Shown in pieces: positions 50,427 to 58,802 of a stretch of DNA of 64,000 bases. Each line of letters starts with the position of its first letter. The first letter of the stretch is position 1. Origin of the DNA: Gemmata massiliana (GTDB lineage: Bacteria; Planctomycetota; Planctomycetia; Gemmatales; Gemmataceae); NCBI RefSeq assembly GCF_901538265.1, contig NZ_LR593886.1, positions 7,089,738 through 7,153,737 on the forward strand, written 5' to 3'. Under the pieces are notes generated by a model. The model was not told the DNA's origin, did not search any database, and worked only from the letters and a program-made list of their open reading frames with translations. Both the position numbers and the translations under genes were made by a program.

Positions 50427-52697
50427 ATGACGACTCAACGCATGCCCGCCTCCTACCGTTATTTCAGCGCGCTCATGCTTCTGGCGCCGCTAGGCATCGC
50501 GGCGGTGGTCGCCTGGCCCCGCCGGTCGGCCCCCCCCGAGCAGATCACCGCCGCGCCCGCGCCGGTCGCCCCGGTCGAAGTGAGTTACAAAACCCGCCGG
50601 TGGGTTGACACCTCCGGGTTCAGTACCGTGACCAACCAGATGCCGCGCTGGGCACCCGACGCTTCCCTGGAGCGGATCGCGACGTACTGGCGCGGGGTCG
50701 GGCACCGCCTGAGTGCGCGATTGGACGAGAACTTTGGCATCAGTTCGCCCGAGTACCAGGTCCAAATCCTGGCGCTGAAAGCGAGTCTTCTGAACTACGA
50801 CGGGGAGCCAGACAAGGCGTATGCGATGCTGGAGGAGTGCCGGGCACTGGCCGAGAGCAACCCGGAACTGGCCGCGGAGTGGCTGTACACCGTCATCGCC
50901 TTTCAGGGGGTCACCGCACTGCGGCGCGGCGAGACCGACAACTGCGTCCTCTGTCGGGGAGAGAGTTCGTGCATCCTCCCACTCGCCCCGGGCGCGGTCC
51001 ACACTAAACCGATCGGCTCGCGGTTGGCGATCAAGCACTTCACCGAGTACCTGAACCGGTTCCCCGACGACCTGGAGATCCGCTGGCTGCTCAACATCGC
51101 CCACATGACCCTGGGCGAGCACCCGGCCGGCGTCGCCCCCCAATACCGGATCGCGCTCGACCGGTACGAGTCCGCCGAGCACGGGATCGGGAAGTTCCGC
51201 GACATCGGCGACCGAGTCGGGATCAACCGACTCAACCAGGCCGGCGGGACGATCCTGGACGACTTCGACAACGACGGCCTTCTGGACATCGTGTTCACCA
51301 CGATGGACCCGACCGGGTCTATGGTGTTCTACCGGAATAGGGGTAACGGCACGTTCGAGGACCGGACGGAGCAGGCAGGGTTGACCGGTCAACTCGGCGG
51401 CCTGTATTGCGTCCAGGCCGATTACAACAACGACGGCCACCTCGACATTTTCATCCCCCGTGGCGCGTGGGTCTTGCCCCCGATGCGGCCGACGCTGCTG
51501 CGGAACAACGGCAACGGCACGTTCACCGACGTGACCGCGGAGGCGGGACTGCTCGCCCCGGTCAACGCGATCACAGCCCAGTGGGTCGATTACGACAACG
51601 ACGGTTGGCTCGACCTGTTCGTCTGCGGCGAGCGGCAGGCTAACCGGCTCTACCACAATCGCGGGAACGGCACCTTCGAGGAGGTCGCAGCCGCGGCAGG
51701 GTTGGCCCTGCCGGGGGGCACCTGGAAGGGGGCGACGTGGGCTGATTTCGATGGTGACCGGTTCCCCGATCTGTTCCTCAACGATCTCGCGGGCGCGGCC
51801 CGGCTCTTCCGCAACAACGGGAACGGGAAGTTCACCGACATAACGGCGTCGGCGGGGATCGCCGGGCCGGTGGGGGGATTCTCGTGCTGGGCGTTCGACT
51901 TCGACAACGACGGCCGGCCCGACATCTTCGCTACCTGTTACAAACACTCGGTCGCGACCGTCGTGCAGGGGCTGATGGGCGAGCCGCACACCGACGGCAC
52001 GAACCGGCTGTACCGGAACCTGGACGGGAAGACGTTCCGAGATGTCACGAAGGACGCGGGATTGGACGCGGTGTTCGCCACAATGGGCAGTAACTTTGGT
52101 GACTTCGATAACGACGGGTACCTCGATTTTTACCTCGGCACCGGCAACCCCCACTTCTCCATGCTGGTCCCGAACCGGATGTTCCGCAACCTGGGCGGCC
52201 GGCGGTTCGCCGAGATCACCGGTTCGTCGGGCACCGGGCACCTCCAAAAGGGCCACGCGGTCGCGTGCGGGGACTGGCGCCGGTGCGGCGCGATCGACAT
52301 CGTGATCGAGATGGGCGGCGCGGTGAACGGGGACCGGTACCACAACGTGCTGTTCCGGAACCCGGGGAACGACAACAACTGGCTCAACGTAAAGCTGATC
52401 GGCCAGAAAACGAACCGCTCGGCGATCGGGGCCAGGATCAAGGTGGTGACCGCCGGCCCGAACGCGAAGACCGTCTACCGCTGGGTGTCGACCGGCAGCA
52501 GTTTCGGGGCCAACCCGTTGGAGCAGCACCTCGGTCTGGGCAAGACCGACCGGATCGCGGTGCTGGAGATCGACTGGCCGACCAGCGGCACCACCCAGAC
52601 GTTCCGCGACCTCGCGCCCAACCAGTACCTCGAGGTGACCGAGTTCGCCACCGACTACCGCCGGCGCGAGTTCAAGCCGATCGTGGTCCCGGAGTGA
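50427..52697 (+). CDS. CRTAC1-type FG-GAP/VCBS repeat protein with ASPIC/UnbV domain
   Basis: A 756-residue protein anchored by an N-terminal hydrophobic segment (YFSALMLLAPLGIAAVVAW). A helical TPR-like region (residues about 85-245) precedes a beta-propeller of FG-GAP/VCBS repeats with calcium-loop motifs (DDFDNDGLLDIVF, ADYNNDGHLDIFI, VDYDNDGWLDLFV, FDNDGRPDIFA, GDFDNDGYLDFYL). The last about 110 residues are the ASPIC/UnbV domain (NNWLNVKLIGQKTNRSAIGARIKV...). One repeat near residue 616 has lost its Asp/Asn ligands (GDWRRCGAIDIVI). These proteins are secreted or surface-exposed and probably bind carbohydrate or protein; the true role is unknown. Confidence 0.87.
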   Translation: MTTQRMPASYRYFSALMLLAPLGIAAVVAWPRRSAPPEQITAAPAPVAPVEVSYKTRRWVDTSGFSTVTNQMPRWAPDASLERIATYWRGVGHRLSARLDENFGISSPEYQVQILALKASLLNYDGEPDKAYAMLEECRALAESNPELAAEWLYTVIAFQGVTALRRGETDNCVLCRGESSCILPLAPGAVHTKPIGSRLAIKHFTEYLNRFPDDLEIRWLLNIAHMTLGEHPAGVAPQYRIALDRYESAEHGIGKFRDIGDRVGINRLNQAGGTILDDFDNDGLLDIVFTTMDPTGSMVFYRNRGNGTFEDRTEQAGLTGQLGGLYCVQADYNNDGHLDIFIPRGAWVLPPMRPTLLRNNGNGTFTDVTAEAGLLAPVNAITAQWVDYDNDGWLDLFVCGERQANRLYHNRGNGTFEEVAAAAGLALPGGTWKGATWADFDGDRFPDLFLNDLAGAARLFRNNGNGKFTDITASAGIAGPVGGFSCWAFDFDNDGRPDIFATCYKHSVATVVQGLMGEPHTDGTNRLYRNLDGKTFRDVTKDAGLDAVFATMGSNFGDFDNDGYLDFYLGTGNPHFSMLVPNRMFRNLGGRRFAEITGSSGTGHLQKGHAVACGDWRRCGAIDIVIEMGGAVNGDRYHNVLFRNPGNDNNWLNVKLIGQKTNRSAIGARIKVVTAGPNAKTVYRWVSTGSSFGANPLEQHLGLGKTDRIAVLEIDWPTSGTTQTFRDLAPNQYLEVTEFATDYRRREFKPIVVPE

Positions 52698-52712
52698 TCG
52701 CCCGGCCGCCAC

Positions 52713-52856
52713 ACAGAGCTGTTTAATGTGTGGAAGTGAGCATGTACTGGTGCCCACCCGCTCGTTAACACTCGCGGTTCGCCAAAAGACGCAGGCGAAC
52801 CGCGAGTGTTAACGAGCGGGTGTAATAACGCAACCGCGAGAACTCAACGGCTCTGT
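52713..52856. repeat. Family-A composite repeat, copy 4 (most complete)
   Basis: A 144-bp element bounded by inverted ACAGAGC (52713-52719) and GCTCTGT (52850-52856). Inside are flank GTTTAATGTGTGGAAGTG, the perfect 29-bp palindrome (52755-52783 with 52794-52822, CACCCGCTCGTTAACACTCG...), and the reverse of the flank seen at 43539 and 43969 (52828-52848). It lies 15 bp after the stop of the CRTAC1-like gene. This structure resembles a miniature inverted-repeat element. Confidence 0.82.
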
Positions 52857-52943
52857 CCCGTCACACATCACGTTTGCCCGGGCGCGCCGTCTCCGGTAAC
52901 TTGATGGGTACCTCTCACCGGATTCGCACGCGAGCGGCCTTCC

Positions 52944-54188
52944 ATGTACCGACTGTTCTTCGCTTCGCTCAGCCTCGTTGCGGCTGTGGGATTACTACGG
53001 GCACCGGCCGGTGACGCGCCCGCCAGGTCGAAAACCGTCGTCGTGTCCGAGCAGGCGCTCGCGATCCACAACGACGCGCTCCTCATCGACGGGCACAACG
53101 ACCTACCGTGGGAGCTGCGCGAGAACGACGGCCCGGGCTTCAAGAACATCGATCTCACCAAGCCCCAGAAGAAGTTCCACACAGACATTCCGCGCCTGAA
53201 GAAGGGTAACGTCGGGGCGCAGTTCTGGAGCGCGTATGTGCCGTCGTCCACCGCGAAGAAGGGCACCGCGGTCAAAATGACGCTCGAACAAATCGACGTC
53301 GTTCACGAACTGGCTCGGCGCTACCCGGACACGTTCGAGATGGCCTACGGCACCGAGGACATCCGCCGCGTGCGCAAGGCCGGGAAGATCGCGTGCCTCA
53401 TCGGGATCGAGGGCGGCCACGCGATCGACAACTCGCTCCCCCTGCTCCGCAACTATCATCGGCTCGGCGTGCGGTACATGACGCTCACGCACTCCGAATC
53501 GCTCGACTGGGCCGATTCGTGCTCGGACGAACCCAAGGCGAACGGCCTCACGCCGTTCGGCGTGGACGTGGTTCACGAGATGAACCGGCTGGGCATGCTC
53601 GTCGACCTCTCGCACGTCTCACCCACCACGATGAAGGCCGCGCTGAAGGCAACGAAAGCCCCGGTCATCTTCTCGCACTCGTCGGCGTTCGCGGTCGCCG
53701 ATCACGCGCGCAACGTCCCCGACGACGTGCTGAAGCTCGTGAAGGAGAACCGCGGGGTGGTGATGGTGAACTTCTACAGCGGGTTCCTCACGCCCGAGGG
53801 CGCGCGGGCCATGAAGCTCATGTTCGAGAAGGGGCGCGAGCTGCGGAAGCAGTTCCCGACCGACGACGCCAAGTACCGCGAAGCGTACCGCGCGTGGTCG
53901 AAAGACAACGACTACCCCGCGGGGGACGTTCACAACATCGTGGACCACATCGACCACATCGTGAAGACCGCGGGGATCGACTGCGCCGGGATCGGGTCGG
54001 ACTTCGATGGCGTGCCCAAGTTGCCCACGCAGATGAACGACGTGTCGTGCTACCCGCTGCTCACGCAGATCATGCTCGACCGCGGGTACACGAAGGAGCA
54101 GATCCACAAGGTACTCGGCGGGAACCTGATGCGCGTGTTCGCCGAGGCCGAGAAGGTGAGCCGCGAGTGGAACAAGGCCGGCCAATGA
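52944..54188 (+). CDS. Membrane-type dipeptidase, peptidase family M19, exported
   Basis: A 414-residue zinc dipeptidase of the renal-dipeptidase family. The signal peptide (MYRLFFASLSLVAAVGLL) precedes the TIM-barrel. Zinc ligands are H51 and D53 in IDGHNDLPW, a bridging Glu in GIEGGHAI, and His residues in LVDLSHVSP and IFSHSSAFAV. The substrate Asp lies in IGSDFDGV near the end. M19 enzymes cleave dipeptides, including D-amino-acid ones, so a role in periplasmic peptide turnover is likely. Its stop codon overlaps the next start by ATGA (54185-54188), tying it to an oxidoreductase-CutC fusion. Confidence 0.92.
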   Translation: MYRLFFASLSLVAAVGLLRAPAGDAPARSKTVVVSEQALAIHNDALLIDGHNDLPWELRENDGPGFKNIDLTKPQKKFHTDIPRLKKGNVGAQFWSAYVPSSTAKKGTAVKMTLEQIDVVHELARRYPDTFEMAYGTEDIRRVRKAGKIACLIGIEGGHAIDNSLPLLRNYHRLGVRYMTLTHSESLDWADSCSDEPKANGLTPFGVDVVHEMNRLGMLVDLSHVSPTTMKAALKATKAPVIFSHSSAFAVADHARNVPDDVLKLVKENRGVVMVNFYSGFLTPEGARAMKLMFEKGRELRKQFPTDDAKYREAYRAWSKDNDYPAGDVHNIVDHIDHIVKTAGIDCAGIGSDFDGVPKLPTQMNDVSCYPLLTQIMLDRGYTKEQIHKVLGGNLMRVFAEAEKVSREWNKAGQ

Positions 54189-56059
54189 CCCCGCGCGTCG
54201 CGATCATCGGCGCCGGGCTCGCGGGGCTGACCGCCGCGCACCGGCTGCTGTCGCGCCCGTCGCCCCCCGACGTCACGATCATCGACAAGGGGCGGCACTG
54301 CGGCGGGCGCGCGTGTACGCGCACCGTCGACCTCCCCGACGGGCGCAAGGCGCGGTTCGACCTCGGCCCGCCGAACCTCTACGCGCGGCACGCCCGGCTC
54401 CTCGGCCCGAACGGGCGCCGCGCACCGGACGCGCCCCCTGAGTTCAAACTGACGGCCCTGGCCTCGGAACTCCCCGGCGAGCCGCTCTTCACGAACCGCG
54501 CGGTCGGCCGTATTGGGGCTTCGGGCGAGGCCCCGGGCGCGCCGATTACCGGGCTGACCGCGGCGAACGGAATGCGCGAACTCGCGTTCCGGCTCCTCAC
54601 CGTACACGGCGACCGGCTCGATTTCCGCGACCACACGCTCGCGGAGAAACTGGAGCGCACCGGCAGCGGGTGGCGCATCCACACGCGCTCGCTGCGCGAC
54701 GAGCACCAGACTACCGTCGGCGCGAACGCGCTCATCGTCACCCCGCCCGTTCCCCAAACGCTCGAACTGTTCGAGCGAAACAAGCTCGAACTGCCGGACG
54801 AATTGCGCGACTCTCTGCGCAAGGTGACCTACGCGCGGTGCATCGCCCTCTACGGCGTGTTCGCGGGCGCGGGCGGACTGCAACCCGGCGGCCTGTGGTT
54901 CGGCGACGGCCCCCTCGAATGGGTCACCGACAACCACCTGAAGAACGTGTCCGCGATTAGCGGATCGGTTACCGCCCTCACCACGGACCAGTGGGCGACC
55001 GAGCACTGGAACGCCCCCGACGCCCGAATTATCGAGTTGCTCCTACCACGGTTGCGCGCGTGGGTCGGCGCGCCGGTTCACCCGGACTGGGTTTGGGTCC
55101 ACAAATGGCGCTGGGCGCGCCCCGTGTCCCCGATTCGCCCCCCCTGCGCGGTGCTGCGTGATCTCTCGGCGGTTCTCGCGGGGGACGGCTTCGCGAGCGG
55201 CAGCGCCGACCACGCGGGCGCCGCAATTACCTCGGGCGAAGCCGCGGCCCACCGAACGGGCGCACTGCTCACGGCTCTTGCTCGCCGCGACGGCCGGGAC
55301 ACCGTCCCGCGCCCGCAGCGGTACACACTCGAAGTTGCGGTCACCACGCCCGAAGAAGCCATCTACGCGACGCGCGCCGGCGCGGACCGGCTGGAACTGT
55401 CTAGCGGGCTCGCGCTCGGCGGTCTAACGCCCTCGCTCGGGCTGTTCCGCGCCGTGCGCAAGATGGCGCCCGACGTTCCGCTGTACGTGCTGTTGCGCCC
55501 CCGGGCGGGCGGGTTCGCGTACTCGCCGTCGGAGTTCGCCGCGATGGTCGAAGACGCGGAAACGTTCATGCACGAGGGGGCGGACGGACTCGTGTTCGGA
55601 GCACTTACGTCTAAAGGGCAGATCCAGCACCACTGGTGCCGCACGCTGGTCGAAGCGGCGCGCGGGAAGGCCGTGTTCCACCGCGCGTTTGACTTCCTCC
55701 CCGAGCCGCTCGTGGCATTAGACGAGCTGATCGAAATCGGCTTCGAGCGCGTTCTCACGAGCGGCGGGGCATCGACCGCGGAGGCCGGAACGACGCACCT
55801 CGCGGCCCTCGTGCAACACGCCGGGTGGCAAATCGAGATCCTGCCCGCGGGCCGGGTGCGCGGGGAAAACGTCGCCGACCTCGTGCGCGCGACGCGGTGC
55901 GATCAGGTCCACGCCGGCCCGCGCACCACCGTTTCAGATCGGAGCCTCGACGGGCGCCCGGCCCTGGCGCGCGAAATGGGCGCGACCACCGAACTCGACG
56001 ACCGCGCGGTGCGCCACTTGCGCCAGCAACTCGACGGCCTGGTCGAGTCCCTATCATGA
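54185..56059 (+). CDS. Renalase-like FAD oxidoreductase fused to CutC
   Basis: A 624-residue two-domain fusion. Residues 1-375 are an NAD(P)/FAD-binding protein of the renalase/amine-oxidase type: Rossmann motif VAIIGAGLAGLTAAHRLL (GxGxxG at 9-14), TIIDKGRHCGGRA, then FDLGPPNLYARH, and a C-terminal FAD contact near GDGFASGSADHAGAA. Residues about 380-624 form a complete CutC TIM-barrel: YTLEVAVTTPEEAIYATRAGADRLELSS, LALGGLTPSLGL, VYVLLRP-type strand LYVLLRPRAGGFAYS, GADGLVFGALTSKG, VFHRAFDF, RVLTSGGAST. The linker is only about 15 residues (ALLTALARRDGRDTVP). CutC has been linked to copper handling, but its activity is disputed. Both ends overlap neighbours by ATGA. There is no signal peptide, so it is cytoplasmic. 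I know of no described protein with this pairing. Confidence 0.87.
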   Translation: MTPRVAIIGAGLAGLTAAHRLLSRPSPPDVTIIDKGRHCGGRACTRTVDLPDGRKARFDLGPPNLYARHARLLGPNGRRAPDAPPEFKLTALASELPGEPLFTNRAVGRIGASGEAPGAPITGLTAANGMRELAFRLLTVHGDRLDFRDHTLAEKLERTGSGWRIHTRSLRDEHQTTVGANALIVTPPVPQTLELFERNKLELPDELRDSLRKVTYARCIALYGVFAGAGGLQPGGLWFGDGPLEWVTDNHLKNVSAISGSVTALTTDQWATEHWNAPDARIIELLLPRLRAWVGAPVHPDWVWVHKWRWARPVSPIRPPCAVLRDLSAVLAGDGFASGSADHAGAAITSGEAAAHRTGALLTALARRDGRDTVPRPQRYTLEVAVTTPEEAIYATRAGADRLELSSGLALGGLTPSLGLFRAVRKMAPDVPLYVLLRPRAGGFAYSPSEFAAMVEDAETFMHEGADGLVFGALTSKGQIQHHWCRTLVEAARGKAVFHRAFDFLPEPLVALDELIEIGFERVLTSGGASTAEAGTTHLAALVQHAGWQIEILPAGRVRGENVADLVRATRCDQVHAGPRTTVSDRSLDGRPALAREMGATTELDDRAVRHLRQQLDGLVESLS

Positions 56060-57357
56060 CCGGCATGACCGCCGACCCGCCGCTCGGAACGTTCCTCGCG
56101 ACGCTGCGCCGCAGCCGGCTCCTCGACCCGCCCGACCTCGACCGACTCACCACCCGCCACAATCCAACGTCCGCCCGCGCGTTCGCCGACGCGCTCGTTC
56201 GCACCGGTGTTCTCACGCACTACCAGGCCGAAAAGCTCCTCAACGGGCACTGGTACGGGCTGGTTCTCGGTCCGTACAGCGTGCTCGCACCGCTCGGGCG
56301 CGGGGGCATGGGCACGGTCGTGTACCTCGCACGCGACCGGCGCCTGTCCGCGGCCCTCGGCGACTCGGAACTAGTCGCACTGAAGATCCTCACGAACCGA
56401 AAGGCCGAGCGCGAGCCGAAGGCACTCCGGCGGTTCCGGCGCGAAATGGTGTTGGGCCGGCGCGTCGACCACCCGAACGTGGTGCGCACGTTCGTGGCCG
56501 GCGAACTCGACGACGTCTACTACACCGCGCTGGAATACATCCCCGGGCGCACGGTGCGGCAACTCGTGCAAGAAACCGGCCCGCTCGCGGTCGGCGACGC
56601 GGCGCGGATCTTCGCGGACGTTGCCGCGGGTCTGGCCCACGTCCACGAGCGCGGACTCATCCACCGCGACGTGAAGCCGAGTAACGTGATGGTGCACCCC
56701 GACGGGCACGCGGTGCTGCTCGATCTCGGCCTCGCGCTCGTCCCGGGCGAGCAACTACCAACCGATCCGACCATCGTCGGGGGCCGCGGGTACACCGTCG
56801 GCACGATGGATTATCTCGCGCCCGAACAGGCCCGCGACGCGAGCACCGTCGGTCCCGTGGCCGATCTTTACAGTCTCGGGTGCTCGCTCGTGTTCGCCCT
56901 GACCGGCTCGGTCCCATTCCCCGCACCAACGGCCAAAGAGAAAATCGCCCGTCACCGATCCGACTGGCCCCCCGCCCTCGAACAGGTGCCGCAGGAGTTC
57001 GCGCGAATCGTTCACCGGCTCATGGCCAAGTCCCCGGAAATGCGGTACGGCTCCGCGTCCGAAGTGCGCGATCTGCTCGCGAAATGGGCGACATCGTCGC
57101 AAACCCGCACGCCCGTCGACGCGATCGTGCTCGCCGATACACCGGGCAACGACACGGGTTTATGGGAACTGGTGCCCGGTGAAGATTTACCGGACCCCAG
57201 CGCTGGTCCCGGTTGGGAGTTGGTTCACAACCTCGACGACACTCCCGGGTCGATCGAGGTACTGGAAATCCCGCCGGAAAAGCCCTCGCGCAGCGGGTGC
57301 CTCACGGCGGGGGCGCTGTTTGCCCTGTTGGGTTTCGTAATAACGCGCGTGGTGTGA
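56056..57357 (+). CDS. Tail-anchored Ser/Thr protein kinase
   Basis: A 433-residue Hanks-type kinase. Gly-loop LGRGGMGTVV (80-89), ATP-lysine K110 (VALKIL), catalytic loop IHRDVKPSN (D205, N210), and a magnesium loop DLGLAL (D223; Leu for the usual Phe of DFG), then APEQ. About 70 N-terminal residues (LATLRRSRLLDPPDLDRL...FADALVRTGVLTHYQAEKLLNG) form the small helical segment typical of planctomycete STPKs. A C-terminal membrane helix (GCLTAGALFALLGFVITRVV) lies only at the very end, so the kinase is in the cytoplasm with no external sensor. ATG 56056 overlaps the fusion gene's stop by ATGA; ATG 56065 is an alternative. Confidence 0.88.
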   Translation: MTGMTADPPLGTFLATLRRSRLLDPPDLDRLTTRHNPTSARAFADALVRTGVLTHYQAEKLLNGHWYGLVLGPYSVLAPLGRGGMGTVVYLARDRRLSAALGDSELVALKILTNRKAEREPKALRRFRREMVLGRRVDHPNVVRTFVAGELDDVYYTALEYIPGRTVRQLVQETGPLAVGDAARIFADVAAGLAHVHERGLIHRDVKPSNVMVHPDGHAVLLDLGLALVPGEQLPTDPTIVGGRGYTVGTMDYLAPEQARDASTVGPVADLYSLGCSLVFALTGSVPFPAPTAKEKIARHRSDWPPALEQVPQEFARIVHRLMAKSPEMRYGSASEVRDLLAKWATSSQTRTPVDAIVLADTPGNDTGLWELVPGEDLPDPSAGPGWELVHNLDDTPGSIEVLEIPPEKPSRSGCLTAGALFALLGFVITRVV

Positions 57358-57444
57358 TACCGAATCGTGCGGGTTGCTTTGCCTTCTGTAGCCGGCCTCT
57401 ATCAACAGCTTGCAAACGTGTGCGACGATTCTGTTTTGGGTTTT

Positions 57445-57573
57445 GCCCTCTCCCCTTGCGGGAGAGGGTCGCCGCGCTTCGCGGCGGGGTGAGGGGTTGC
57501 TTCCACACACGGGGACGTTACCCCTCACCCGGTTCGCAAAGCCTCACCACCCTCTCCCGCAAGGGGAGAGGGC
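57445..57573. repeat. Inverted repeat with 25-bp perfect arms
   Basis: Arms 57445-57469 (GCCCTCTCCCCTTGCGGGAG...) and 57549-57573 are perfect reverse complements. Each arm is itself nearly palindromic (CCCTCTCCC...GGGAGAGGG). The 79-base loop holds a GCCGCGCTTCGCGGCGGG hairpin and GGGTGAGGGG/CCCCTCACCC. This sequence type recurs in many bacteria. It lies between the kinase gene and the convergent methyltransferase gene; nothing else is visible in the 314-bp gap. Confidence 0.82.
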
Positions 57574-57671
57574 TAAATCCGAAACCGACCTACAACTCAC
57601 GTTTGCAATCTGTTGTGTGAGGCCGTGAGCCCCTAAGTTTGTGGCTCACCGGCGTAGTGCAGATAAACGCC

Positions 57672-58802
57672 CTATCGCCCGGTCGCGAACTCCCACAAGA
57701 AGCACTCCAACGAACCGTTGAAGAACGGCTCCTTGTGAACCACCTTCAGCCCCACTTTCTTCGCGAGCATCGTGTTGCTCGTAAATACGAGCAAGCGCCA
57801 GCCGGGCCAGTATTCTTTCGCGGCCGCACCGATGCGAGCGTACAGACCGATCAGCTCTTCCTCTTCGCCAATACGCTCGCCGTAAGGCGGGTTGCAAACC
57901 AGAACACCGGGCACGTCCGAGGGCGGGCGCGCGTCGCGCATTTCGAGCCGTTGGATGTTCAGCAAGTTCCCCACGCCGGCCGCGCGCGCGTTCTGGAGCG
58001 CGAGGTCGACCGCGTCCTGCCTCACGTCGGAACCCGCGATCGGCGCGGGCAGGTCTTTCCGCACGGCCCGGCGCGCGTCGTCGCGGATCGCGTTCCACAG
58101 CGGGCGGTCGAAATCGGGCCACCCCTGGAACGCGAACCACTTCCGCGTGAGCCCCGGCGGGCGGTTCAGCGCGATCCACGACGCCTCGATGCAGAACGTC
58201 CCGGACCCGCACAGCGGGTCCACGAGGGGCGTCGATTTATCCCAGTTGGCGCGCAGAAGCAACCCAGCGGCGAGAGCTTCGTTGAGCGGCGCGATCGTCT
58301 GGATCGGCCGGTACCCGCGCTTGTGCAGCGACGACCACGAGCTGTCGAGGCTCAGGATCGCGTGGTTCTTGGACACGTGCAGGTTCAGCCCGATCATCGG
58401 CTGTTCGGTGTCCACGCTCGGCCGGCGCCCGGTGCGGTCGCGGAACTGGTCGCAGATCGCGTCCTTCACCCGGCGCGCGGCGTACTGCGAGTGCGTAATT
58501 GCGGAATCGCGCACGTTGCAGTCGACCGCGAGCGTCTGGTCGGGCGTCATCCAATCGGACCAGTTAATCGAGCGCACCGCGTCGTACAGTTCGTCGGGCG
58601 AGCGCACATCGAACTCGTGAATCGGGCGCAGGACGCGGACCGCGGTGCGGAGCCAGAGGCACGCGCGGTACAGCATCGCGGCGTCGCCGTGGAACGTCGC
58701 GCCCCCGCGCCCGGGTTCGATATCCCGCGCGCCGAGGTCGTTCAATTCGCCCGCGAGGACCGGCTCCAGTCCGCGGGCACAAGTCGCAAAATAGCGTGCC
58801 AT
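57672..58802 (-). CDS. THUMP-domain RNA guanine-N2-methyltransferase, RlmL type
   Basis: A 376-residue SAM-dependent methyltransferase of the COG0116 (RlmL/YcbY) group, which makes m2G2445 in 23S rRNA in E. coli. An N-terminal ferredoxin-like/THUMP region (residues 1-155: MARYFATCARGLEPVLAGELNDLG...) is followed by the Rossmann domain with VDPLCGSGTFCIEASWIALNRPPG and the target-base motif NPPYGERIG. Length matches the RlmL half alone; the RlmK half of the E. coli fusion is absent. The start overlaps the stop of the upstream membrane-protein gene by one base (TAATG). Confidence 0.9.
   Translation of the reverse strand: MARYFATCARGLEPVLAGELNDLGARDIEPGRGGATFHGDAAMLYRACLWLRTAVRVLRPIHEFDVRSPDELYDAVRSINWSDWMTPDQTLAVDCNVRDSAITHSQYAARRVKDAICDQFRDRTGRRPSVDTEQPMIGLNLHVSKNHAILSLDSSWSSLHKRGYRPIQTIAPLNEALAAGLLLRANWDKSTPLVDPLCGSGTFCIEASWIALNRPPGLTRKWFAFQGWPDFDRPLWNAIRDDARRAVRKDLPAPIAGSDVRQDAVDLALQNARAAGVGNLLNIQRLEMRDARPPSDVPGVLVCNPPYGERIGEEEELIGLYARIGAAAKEYWPGWRLLVFTSNTMLAKKVGLKVVHKEPFFNGSLECFLWEFATGR

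Noticed and set aside
50490..52757. Minus-strand open frame of 755 codons opposite the CRTAC1-like gene
   Set aside because: Antisense shadow: low-complexity residues and no motifs, while the sense strand has calcium-loop repeats.
53393..54184. N-terminal extension of the oxidoreductase-CutC frame
   Set aside because: Overlaps the dipeptidase gene out of frame with noise-like composition; the ATGA overlap marks the true start.
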